From assembly GCF_025354735.1 (NCBI RefSeq), contig NZ_JANXMI010000048.1, forward strand, positions 1 to 64,000: DNA of 64,000 nt, written 5' to 3'. Origin of the DNA: Rugamonas sp. (GTDB lineage Bacteria > Pseudomonadota > Gammaproteobacteria > Burkholderiales > Burkholderiaceae_D). The position numbers and the translations under genes are program-made. Of this stretch, positions 36,872-44,393 are shown in pieces. Each line of letters opens with the position of its first letter. Positions within the stretch are counted from its first letter, which is position 1. Under the pieces are notes generated by a model, which was not told the DNA's origin, did not search any database, and worked only from the letters and a program-made list of their open reading frames with translations.

Positions 36872-39289
36872 TTGATCCGCTTCCGCAGCCTCGAAAGCCG
36901 CATCGTCACCCTGTTCCTGGTGCTGATCGTGGTGGTGCAGGTGCTGGGCCTGCTGGTCATCCAGCGCGGTATCGACAGCAACGCCCGCAGCTCCATCGCC
37001 GGCGAACTCAATAACGGCGCCAAGGTGTTCCGCCGCCTGCTCGACCAGAACGCCCAGAGCCTGCGCTTCGGCGCGCGCCTGCTGGCGCGCGACACCGCCT
37101 TCGTCGCCGCCATCGGCAACAACGACGACAGCGACCACGCCACCATCGAATCGGCGCTGGCCAACAGCGGCCGCCGCATCAAGGCCTCGCTGGCCATCCT
37201 GGTCGGCGCCGACCGCAAGATCAGCGTCTCGACCAATCCGGCCCAGTCGGCCGGGCTGGAAAAACTCGTCGTCAGCATGCTCGACAAGGCCGAACAGTCC
37301 GACGGCGCCAACGGCGTCGCCATCGTCGACCGCCGGCCGTACCAGATCGTCGTCATGCCGGTCAAGGCCCCGGTCACCATCGGCTGGGTCGTGATGACCT
37401 TCCCCATCGACCGGCCGCTGGCCAACGACATGCGCGAAGTGAGCGCCCTGCAAACGACCATCATCACCCACGACACGCGCGGCGACTGGCTGGCCGTCGG
37501 CTCGACCTTCGTCGGCCCCTCGATCGACAGCCTGGTGGCGCAACTGAAGGCGAAGGCGCCGGCGCAGCTGTACGGCGGCCCCTTCGACCTCAATATCGAA
37601 AGCGCCAAATACAGCGCCCGCCTGCTGCCGATCGGCGAGGACAACGGCCAGACCGCCAGCGTGGTGCTGGCGCGCTCGATCGACGAGGCGACCGCCGAAT
37701 ATGCGCGCCTGGAGCGCTGGCTGATGTTCCTGACGGCCGCCGGCATCGTCATCTCCGCCATCGCCAGCGTGCTGACGGCCAAGCGCATCGCCCAGCCGCT
37801 GACGGAATTGACCGTCACCGCCAAGCGCCTCGAACAGGGCGACTACAAGAGCCAGATCGACACCTCGCGCCAGGACGAAATCGGCGCCCTGGCCCACGCC
37901 TTCGACAGCATGCGCGAAGGGATCGCCAAGCGCGAACAGGAAATCCGCCGTCTCGCCTACTGGGACACGCTGACCAATCTGCCCAACCGCGCCCAGTTCC
38001 TGCTGCTGCTCAACGACGCCATCGTCGACGCCAAAAAACGCGACCACTCGGTGTTCGTGCTGATGATGGACCTGGACCGCTTCAAGCACGTCAACGACGT
38101 CATGGGTCACAGCTTCGGCGACGCGCTGCTGCGCCAGGTCGCGGGCCGCCTGCAACTGCTGCTGGTGAACCGGCGCCACTCGTCGGCGCAGGTGGCGCGC
38201 CTGGGCGGCGACGAATTCGCCATCCTGCTGCCCGGCTTCGACATCGAACAGGCGCAGGTCGTGGCGGCCGACGTGCTGCAGGCGCTGGAGACGCCGCTGT
38301 CGCTGGAAGACCAGATGGTCGACATCGGCGCCGGCCTCGGCGTGGCCGGCTATCCCGACCACGGCGCCAGCGGCGAAGCCTTATTGAGCATGGCCGAAGT
38401 GGCGATGTACGCGGCCAAGCAGCGCAATTACGGCGCCGTGGTGTACGACGCCAGCATCGACAAGTCCAGCGAAAAGAGCTTGTCGCTGCTGACCGAATTG
38501 CGCAACGCGATCGAGCGCAACGAATTCCGCCTCTACGTGCAGCCGAAGATGGTGCTCGAAAGCGGCAAGGTGGTCGGCGTGGAATCGCTGGTGCGCTGGA
38601 TGCACCCGGAGCGCGGCAACGTCTTCCCCGACGAATTCATCCCCTTCGCCGAGCAGACCGGCTTTATCCGCGTGCTCACGCGCTGGGTGCTGGACCAGTC
38701 GGCGCAGCTGTGCCACGACATGGCGGCCCAGGGCATCCACCTGAAAGTGTCGGTCAACCTGTCGACCCGCGATTTGCTCGACCAGGATTTGCCGGTCAAA
38801 TTCGCCGACATCCTGGCCCGCCACCAGCTGTCGCCGACCTCGTTCTGCCTCGAAATCACCGAGAGCGCCATCATGGACGATCCGGTGCGCGCCCAGCAGA
38901 CGCTGGAACGCCTGCACGCCATGGGCGTCGATTTGTCGATCGACGATTTCGGCACCGGCTACTCCTCGCTGGCGTATCTGAAGCGGCTGCCGGTCGATGA
39001 GCTGAAGATCGACAAATCGTTCGTGCTCAATATGGAGAACGACGCCGGCGACACCAAGATCGTGCGCTCGACCATCGACCTGGGTCACAACATGGGCCTG
39101 CGCGTGGTGGCCGAGGGGATAGAGAGCGAAGCGGTGTGGCGCCTGCTGGCGGCGCTGGGCTGCGACCAGGGCCAGGGCTACTTCATGAGCCGTCCGATCC
39201 CGGCCGACCAGCTGACCAAGTGGCTGGGCACCTGGCGCGCGCCGATCGCGCTGGCGCCGGCCGCCATCGACGCGCTGGTCGCCAAATAA
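36872..39289 (+). CDS. Membrane-bound HAMP - GGDEF - EAL protein
   Basis: An 805-residue protein. Helix 1 (VTLFLVLIVVVQVLGLLVI, about 12-32), a periplasmic sensor domain, helix 2 (about 285-308), HAMP (KRIAQPLTELTVTAKRLEQGD), GGDEF (RLGGDEFAILLPG intact, so cyclase possible) and EAL with ESL in the signature (VESLVRW) but otherwise complete (VSVNLSTRD, CLEITES, IDDFGTGYSS, LKIDKSF, VAEGIES). The start is a TTG at 36872 behind AAGGGGAA. Operon with the cupredoxin gene. Confidence 0.9.
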   Translation: MIRFRSLESRIVTLFLVLIVVVQVLGLLVIQRGIDSNARSSIAGELNNGAKVFRRLLDQNAQSLRFGARLLARDTAFVAAIGNNDDSDHATIESALANSGRRIKASLAILVGADRKISVSTNPAQSAGLEKLVVSMLDKAEQSDGANGVAIVDRRPYQIVVMPVKAPVTIGWVVMTFPIDRPLANDMREVSALQTTIITHDTRGDWLAVGSTFVGPSIDSLVAQLKAKAPAQLYGGPFDLNIESAKYSARLLPIGEDNGQTASVVLARSIDEATAEYARLERWLMFLTAAGIVISAIASVLTAKRIAQPLTELTVTAKRLEQGDYKSQIDTSRQDEIGALAHAFDSMREGIAKREQEIRRLAYWDTLTNLPNRAQFLLLLNDAIVDAKKRDHSVFVLMMDLDRFKHVNDVMGHSFGDALLRQVAGRLQLLLVNRRHSSAQVARLGGDEFAILLPGFDIEQAQVVAADVLQALETPLSLEDQMVDIGAGLGVAGYPDHGASGEALLSMAEVAMYAAKQRNYGAVVYDASIDKSSEKSLSLLTELRNAIERNEFRLYVQPKMVLESGKVVGVESLVRWMHPERGNVFPDEFIPFAEQTGFIRVLTRWVLDQSAQLCHDMAAQGIHLKVSVNLSTRDLLDQDLPVKFADILARHQLSPTSFCLEITESAIMDDPVRAQQTLERLHAMGVDLSIDDFGTGYSSLAYLKRLPVDELKIDKSFVLNMENDAGDTKIVRSTIDLGHNMGLRVVAEGIESEAVWRLLAALGCDQGQGYFMSRPIPADQLTKWLGTWRAPIALAPAAIDALVAK

Positions 39290-39374
39290 AACCGCCCCCG
39301 TCGTCACGTTAACGTTTCAGTTTCGTTCAGAAGGGCGCTATCATCGTCGGCGCCGCCCACCACTTCGAGCCCGA

Positions 39375-41891
39375 ATGAAACCGACACTGAAACCGACACT
39401 GAAACTGCAGTTGAAACTGAGGCTGAAACTGAAACCGGCCCAGGCCCTGCTTGCCTTCCTTCTTTGCGGCGCGGTGCCGGCCCATGCCGATGCGCCGGCG
39501 GCCGGGCCGGCGCCGGGCGCCTACGCCACGCTGACCCGGGGCCTGCAATCGCAGCCCGGCTTCATCGACATCTGGCGCGATGCCGACAAGGGCAGGGTGC
39601 TGCTGTCGCTGACGGCCGCGCAGCTCGACCAGCCCTTGCTGCTGACGACATCGCTGCCCTATGCGCTCGGCTCCAACGACGTCGGCCTCGATCGGGCCCA
39701 GGCCGGCGAGCTGCGCGTGGTGCGCTTTGAAAAGCACGGCGCCCAGATCTTCCTGGTGCAGGACAACACGCGCTACATCGCCGCCTCCGCCGACGCCGAC
39801 GAACGCGCCGCCGTGCGCGAATCGTTCGCCAGCGCGGTGCTGTGGTCCGGGGCGATCCTGAACAGCGACGGCGGCCGCCAGCTGGTCGACTTTTCCAGCT
39901 TCCTGCTGTCGGACTGGCACGGCATCGCGGCCCGCCTCGACGACGCCAAACAAGGCGCCTACAAGGTCGACCCCGCGCGCAGCGCCGTGCTGGCCGCGCA
40001 GGCCAAGGCCTTTCCCGACAACGTGGAACTGGAAGCGCTGCTGACGTTCCAGGGGCCGGGCAAGGCCGATTACGTGCGCGACGTCGCCGCCGATCCGGCC
40101 AGCCTGTCGATGCGCCAGCATGTGAGCCTGGTGCGCCTGCCCGACGCCGGCTACCAGCGGCGCGCCTACCATCCCTATTCGGGCGGCTTCGACGCCGGCT
40201 ACTTCGACTTCGCCGCACCGCTGTCGGGCGGCCTCGATACGCGCTGGCAGATCCGCCACCGGCTCGAAAAAACCGACCCCACGGCCGCCGTCAGCGCGGT
40301 CAAGAAGCCCATCGTCTACTACCTCGACCGCGGCGCGCCCGAGCCGGTGCGCAGCGCGCTGCTCGAAGGCGCGCGCTGGTGGAGCAGCGCCTTTGAAAAG
40401 GCCGGCTTCAAGGACGCCTTCCGCGTCGAGCTGCTGCCCGAAGGCGCCGACGCCATGGATATCCGCTACAACATGATCCACTGGGCCCACCGCGCCACGC
40501 GTGGCTGGTCCTACGGCGCCGCGCTGGTCGACCCGCGCAGCGGTGAAATCATACGCGGCGAAGTCACGCTCGGCTCGCAGCGCGTGCGCCAGGACATCCT
40601 GATCGCCGAAAGCCTGCTGGCGCCGTTCGGCAAGGGCGCCGACGGCGCCAAGGCGCAGGCGGCGCAGCAGATGGCGATGGCGCGCCTGCGCCAGCTGGCC
40701 GCCCACGAAGTCGGCCACACGCTCGGCTTCGCGCACAACTTCGCCGCCAGCCGCATGGGCAACGGCTCGGTGATGGATTATCCGCACCCGGTGCTCAAGC
40801 TCGACGACCACGGCGAGGTCGACGTGGCCGATGCCTACGGCGTCGGCGTCGGCCCGTGGGACGACTACATCGTCAACTACGTCTACGGCCAGTTCGGCGC
40901 CGGCGCGCAGGAAACGGCGGCGCTGGAACAACTGCGGCGCGAGGCCGGCGCCGCGCATCTGAGCTACGTCAGCGACAACGACGCCCGCGCCCCCGGCGCC
41001 AGCCATCCCGACGGCCTGCTGTGGGACTACGGCCCGGACTCGATCCAGACCTGGGACCAGCTGACCGCCGTGCGCCGGCGCGCGCTGCAAACCTTTTCGA
41101 CGGCGGTGCTGCCGGACGCGCGCCAGATCGGCGAACTGGAAGCGCGTCTGGTGCCGGTCTACCTGTTGCAGCGCTATCAGGCCGAGGCGCTGGCGCGCCT
41201 GGTCGGCGGCGGCGAATTCGATTACAGCACCAGCGGCGACGTCAAGAACGGCGTCGCCGCCGGCGGCGTGCGGCCCATCGCGCCGGCCGTCCAGCGCGCC
41301 GCGCTGACCCGGCTGGCCGACAGCCTGCGGGCCGAATACCTGGCGCTGCCGGACCATGTGCTCGACGTGCTGACGCCGCCGGCGCAGGGCTTTGAGCGCA
41401 ACCGCGAATACTTCGGCACGCGCATGAACAATGTGTTCGACGCCTACGCGGCGGTGGAGGCGGGCGCCGCGCAGACGGCCGGCTTCCTGCTGGACGCCGG
41501 CCGCGTCAACCGCCTCGCGTGGCAGCACGCGCGCGACCCGCGGCAGCCCGGCGTGCAGGAAGTGCTGGCGACGCTGTATGAGCGCAGCTGGAAGCGCGCG
41601 CCGGTGCCGGCCGTGATCCCGGCGGGCGAATCGGTGCAACTGGCGGCCGACTGGGTGCTGCTGGACGCCACGCTGAACCTGCTCGACGGCGGCAAGCTGC
41701 ATGCCAACGTGGACGCCGAGGTGCGCCGGCAGACGCGCGACTTCGGGCAGTGGCTGACGAAAAATCCCGGCACCGGCGCCACCGCCGCCAGCCGCCGCGA
41801 AGCCGCCGATTTAATCGCCCGTTACCTGGCCGACCCGCGCAGCGTCAAACTGCCCGCGATGCCGGCGATCCCGCCCGGCGCGCCGATCTGA
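39375..41891 (+). CDS. Exported zinc-dependent metalloprotease (DUF5117/DUF4953 type)
   Basis: An 838-residue exported protease. The signal peptide has an unusual n-region of alternating Lys and Leu (KLQLKLRLKLK) before LLAFLLCGAVPAHA. The metzincin-like site is HEVGHTLGFAHN at about residue 444, followed by a Met-turn segment (GSVMDYPHP). Flanking domains are those of the large DUF5117-M10-like-DUF4953 proteins found in many Gram-negatives. The substrate is unknown. A GC-rich hairpin at 41948-41969 may end the transcript. Confidence 0.88.
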   Translation: MKPTLKPTLKLQLKLRLKLKPAQALLAFLLCGAVPAHADAPAAGPAPGAYATLTRGLQSQPGFIDIWRDADKGRVLLSLTAAQLDQPLLLTTSLPYALGSNDVGLDRAQAGELRVVRFEKHGAQIFLVQDNTRYIAASADADERAAVRESFASAVLWSGAILNSDGGRQLVDFSSFLLSDWHGIAARLDDAKQGAYKVDPARSAVLAAQAKAFPDNVELEALLTFQGPGKADYVRDVAADPASLSMRQHVSLVRLPDAGYQRRAYHPYSGGFDAGYFDFAAPLSGGLDTRWQIRHRLEKTDPTAAVSAVKKPIVYYLDRGAPEPVRSALLEGARWWSSAFEKAGFKDAFRVELLPEGADAMDIRYNMIHWAHRATRGWSYGAALVDPRSGEIIRGEVTLGSQRVRQDILIAESLLAPFGKGADGAKAQAAQQMAMARLRQLAAHEVGHTLGFAHNFAASRMGNGSVMDYPHPVLKLDDHGEVDVADAYGVGVGPWDDYIVNYVYGQFGAGAQETAALEQLRREAGAAHLSYVSDNDARAPGASHPDGLLWDYGPDSIQTWDQLTAVRRRALQTFSTAVLPDARQIGELEARLVPVYLLQRYQAEALARLVGGGEFDYSTSGDVKNGVAAGGVRPIAPAVQRAALTRLADSLRAEYLALPDHVLDVLTPPAQGFERNREYFGTRMNNVFDAYAAVEAGAAQTAGFLLDAGRVNRLAWQHARDPRQPGVQEVLATLYERSWKRAPVPAVIPAGESVQLAADWVLLDATLNLLDGGKLHANVDAEVRRQTRDFGQWLTKNPGTGATAASRREAADLIARYLADPRSVKLPAMPAIPPGAPI

Positions 41892-41947
41892 ACATCGCGG
41901 TCCGGCTAAAGTCGATCAAGCAGGCAAGGTCGATCAGTAGATAAGTA

Positions 41948-41969
41948 GGCGCGCCGCCGCCGGCGCGCC
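41948..41969 (+). terminator. GC-rich hairpin after the metalloprotease gene
   Basis: A perfect 9-bp stem, GGCGCGCCG with CGGCGCGCC and a 4-nt loop. No T-run follows, so termination is only inferred. It lies 57 bp after the stop codon and 40 bp before the next promoter. Confidence 0.4.
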
Positions 41970-42008
41970 ACTTCCCGTCCACGCGCATCGAATTTTTCCA
42001 AAATCTCC

Positions 42009-42064
42009 TTGAACTCGCACAAATGCGGGTATATACTCGTTTCACTAAGCGGGTATCTGCCCGC
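42009..42064 (+). promoter_or_regulatory. Promoter and tandem operator of the hydrolase gene
   Basis: TTGAAC (42009-42014) and TATACT (42032-42037), 17 bp apart, form a good sigma-70 promoter. The palindrome CGGGTATATACTCG (42026-42039) covers the -10 box and recurs inverted at the marR start. A second repeat, GCGGG-N6-CCCGC (42049-42064), lies downstream of the -10. Repression by the nearby MarR protein is inferred. Confidence 0.6.
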
Positions 42065-42095
42065 ATATTCCCCAGCCCACCCGACAGGATCCATC

Positions 42096-42980
42096 ATGAG
42101 CCACGCAAACACCTTCCAGGAACACCATATCGCCCGCGAACAGGGCAGCATCTACGTGCGCGACTATCCCGGCACCGGCCCGGCCTTCGTGCTGATGCAC
42201 GGCTTCCCCGACAATCTCCACATTTACGACTACCTCGTGCCGCACCTGACCGCCACCGGCCGCCGCGTGGTGGCCTTCGATTTCCTCGGCTTCGGCAAGT
42301 CCGACAAGCTGCCCGGCGCCGCCTACAGCTTCGCGCAGCAGGTCGGCGACCTGCACGCGGTGGTGCAGACACTGGAACTGGGCCGCATCGTCCCGGTGGG
42401 CCACGATTCGTCCGGCGCCGCCGCCGTCAACTACGCCATCGACTACCCGCAGCACGTCGCATCGGTGGTGTTGCTGAACTCCGTCTACGACGCCGCGCCG
42501 ACCATACGCTATCCGGAACTCATCGAATTGTTCGCCACGCCCAGCCTGAAAGCGCTGACGCAAGCGATGCTGCGCAGCCCCGAGCAATTCGGCTTCGTGC
42601 TCAATTTCCAGCGCGCGCAATTCCAGGCCGAGTTACAGGCCGAGCACAAGGCGCTGTACGCCGAATTCCTGGGCCCGCTCATCGACAACAACTTCCGCCA
42701 GCAACCCAGTTCCGCGCCGGCCTTTGCGCAAATGACGGCGCAGCTGTTCGCCGAAGCGGACCGCAACAGCGCCCGCCTGCACAAAATGGCGCAGCTGACC
42801 GTGCCGGTGCAGCTGATCTGGGGCGAGACCGATCCGTATCTGAATGTGGGCGTGGCGCGTCATTTGAAGTCGCATCTGAAGCACGGTGAGTTGCATGAAC
42901 TGGCCGCCGGCCACTGGGTGCAGATCGACGTCGCCGAACAAGTCGCGCAGCTGATGTTGAGCGCTAAAGTCGAACGATAA
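42096..42980 (+). CDS. Alpha/beta hydrolase, epoxide hydrolase/haloalkane dehalogenase type
   Basis: A 294-residue cytosolic enzyme. HGFPDNLHIYDYLVPHL provides the HGxP oxyanion motif. The elbow GHDSSGAA aligns with the Asp-nucleophile elbow GHDWGA of epoxide hydrolases and dehalogenases, with Ser in place of Trp. The base is probably the His in ELAAGHWVQID, and ligand-stabilising acids lie in LIWGETDPYL. The substrate is unknown. The promoter carries a palindrome shared with the marR gene 530 bp downstream. An intrinsic terminator follows at 43014-43039. Confidence 0.85.
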   Translation: MSHANTFQEHHIAREQGSIYVRDYPGTGPAFVLMHGFPDNLHIYDYLVPHLTATGRRVVAFDFLGFGKSDKLPGAAYSFAQQVGDLHAVVQTLELGRIVPVGHDSSGAAAVNYAIDYPQHVASVVLLNSVYDAAPTIRYPELIELFATPSLKALTQAMLRSPEQFGFVLNFQRAQFQAELQAEHKALYAEFLGPLIDNNFRQQPSSAPAFAQMTAQLFAEADRNSARLHKMAQLTVPVQLIWGETDPYLNVGVARHLKSHLKHGELHELAAGHWVQIDVAEQVAQLMLSAKVER

Positions 42981-43013
42981 AAGAGAATAGTAAGAGGGCG
43001 CGATTAAAGCGCC

Positions 43014-43039
43014 GCCGCCTCCGGGCGAGGCGGCTTTTT
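43014..43039 (+). terminator. Intrinsic terminator of the hydrolase gene
   Basis: An 8-bp stem, GCCGCCTC with GAGGCGGC and a CGGGC loop, followed by TTTTT. This is the clearest rho-independent terminator in the window and lies between the convergent hydrolase and marR genes. Confidence 0.8.
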
Positions 43040-43108
43040 CACGCGCCACGGTCGGACGGCGCCTGAGTGACGATGCGCCGGCCCGCCGCGCGGCACCGCC
43101 AACAACGA

Positions 43109-43510
43109 TTACTCCAGCGTTTGCAGCAAGTCCCGCAAGCCGTGCGCGGCATCCTTGCCGATGCGCGCCTCGAACGCGCGCTGCGCCTTGTCCCACAGCG
43201 GCGTCGCCGCCTTCAGCATGGCGCGTCCTGCGGCGCTCAGCGCCACCGTGGTCTCGCGCGCATCGGCGCCCGTGCCCAGCGTGAGCAGGCTGTTTTTTTC
43301 CAGCACCCGCACATTGCGGCCGACGGTGGAACGGTCCAGGCGCATTTTCGCGCCCAGCTCCGTCAGCGCCATCGGCTCCGGCCCGGCCAGCATTTTCAGC
43401 AGCGTGTACTGGGCCGAGCCGATGCCCATCGGGGCGAGGGCGTCGTCGTAGGCCGCCGTGACGACGCGGGCGGCGGTGCGCAGAGCGGTGTTATAGCAAG
43501 GGAAGGTCAT
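43109..43510 (-). CDS. MarR-family transcriptional regulator
   Basis: A 133-residue winged-helix protein: IGSAQYTLLKMLAGPEPMALTELGAKM, recognition helix RLDRSTVGRNVRVLEKNSLL and the wing LTLGTGADARETTVALS. The only plausible start, ATG 43510, has no ribosome site. A TATACT -10 lies so close (43518-43523) that transcription would begin at or next to the A of the ATG, suggesting a leaderless mRNA. The palindrome overlapping that -10 also covers the hydrolase promoter, so autoregulation and control of the hydrolase are likely. Confidence 0.88.
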   Translation of the reverse strand: MTFPCYNTALRTAARVVTAAYDDALAPMGIGSAQYTLLKMLAGPEPMALTELGAKMRLDRSTVGRNVRVLEKNSLLTLGTGADARETTVALSAAGRAMLKAATPLWDKAQRAFEARIGKDAAHGLRDLLQTLE

Positions 43511-43515
43511 AAATG

Positions 43516-43529
43516 CGAGTATATACCCG
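43516..43529 (-). promoter_or_regulatory. MarR operator overlapping the marR -10 box
   Basis: CGAGTATATACCCG is the exact reverse complement of the 14-mer at 42026-42039. On the minus strand it contains TATACT, with a weak TTGCAG -35 at 43541-43546 (17-bp spacing). The operator ends six bases before the start codon. Confidence 0.6.
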
Positions 43530-43564
43530 ATTTATTTTCCCTGCAAATCCTGGCGCTGTCCCTC

Positions 43565-44140
43565 CTAGCGGTGTATCACCACCAGCAGCGCCTTGGCCTC
43601 GCTCTTGCCGACGTTGCGGATCGCGTGCGGCTGGTCGGCCGGATAGCGCGCGGTGGCGCCCAGCTTGACCTTCTTTTTTTGCGCGCCCACTTCGACTTCG
43701 ACCGCGCCGTGCAGCAGCGTCAGATGCTCGGTGGCGCCGGGGTCGTGCGGCTGCGACACCAGCTCGCCGCCCGCCGCCAGCGTCAATTCATACCACTCGT
43801 ATTTGCCGGCCAGTTCCATCGGCCCCAGGATGCGCAGCACGTAGCCGGCGTGATTGCCGGGCAGCGTGGGCGTCTCGTGCGCGTCGAGCACGCGGATGGT
43901 TTCGATATCCTTTTCCACGCTCGACAGCAATTCGCCGATCTGCACGCCGAGCGCGTTGGCCAGGCGCCAGGTGATGGCGATGGTGGGATTGGCTTTTTCG
44001 CGCTCGATCTGCGACAGCATCGACTTCGACACGCCGGCGATCCGCGATAAATCCTCCAGCGTCAGCCCGCGCGCCAGGCGCAGGCGTTGCAGGGCGGCGC
44101 CGACTTCGGGCGGGGCGTTCGTCGAAACAGGTGTTTTCAT
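43565..44140 (-). CDS. XRE-family regulator with cupin domain
   Basis: A 191-residue regulator. Residues about 10-70 form a Cro/CI-type helix-turn-helix (LRLARGLTLEDLSRIAGVSKSMLSQIE), joined to a C-terminal cupin (about 110-185) containing HDPGATEHLTLLHGAVEV and PADQPHAIRNVG. Family members such as PuuR-type regulators sense small metabolites through the cupin. It is divergent from kbl across a 253-bp gap with a strong palindrome, so control of threonine catabolism is the natural hypothesis. Confidence 0.9.
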   Translation of the reverse strand: MKTPVSTNAPPEVGAALQRLRLARGLTLEDLSRIAGVSKSMLSQIEREKANPTIAITWRLANALGVQIGELLSSVEKDIETIRVLDAHETPTLPGNHAGYVLRILGPMELAGKYEWYELTLAAGGELVSQPHDPGATEHLTLLHGAVEVEVGAQKKKVKLGATARYPADQPHAIRNVGKSEAKALLVVIHR

Positions 44141-44393
44141 TGTTTTATTCGGCGCATGCGCTAACTTATAGGGGAACCGTCGGCAAAATCGGGCCAGAAC
44201 CGCATTGCGCGCCTTGCGCAGTTCGGCGGCCTTCGGTAAAATTCGATATATTGAATTTTAGTTCGACATAACGGATTTTTAAGATACCAGGGGAATCGTT
44301 GCGGATGCCGCATCGCCACTCTCTGCGGAACACGGTACAACATCGTGCGCCTATCGGTCAAGCGGCCAGCGCCACCCTTCATAGAGGAACACC
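44141..44393. promoter_or_regulatory. Divergent region with a 24-bp palindrome ahead of kbl
   Basis: TAAAATTC-N8-GAATTTTA at 44237-44260 is palindromic at 22 of 24 positions (the spacer is GATATATT). It is about 97 bp from the XRE-cupin start and 134 bp from kbl, in an A/T-rich patch likely to hold promoters. It is a candidate operator for the XRE-cupin protein. AGAGGAA just before 44394 is the kbl ribosome site. Confidence 0.55.
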
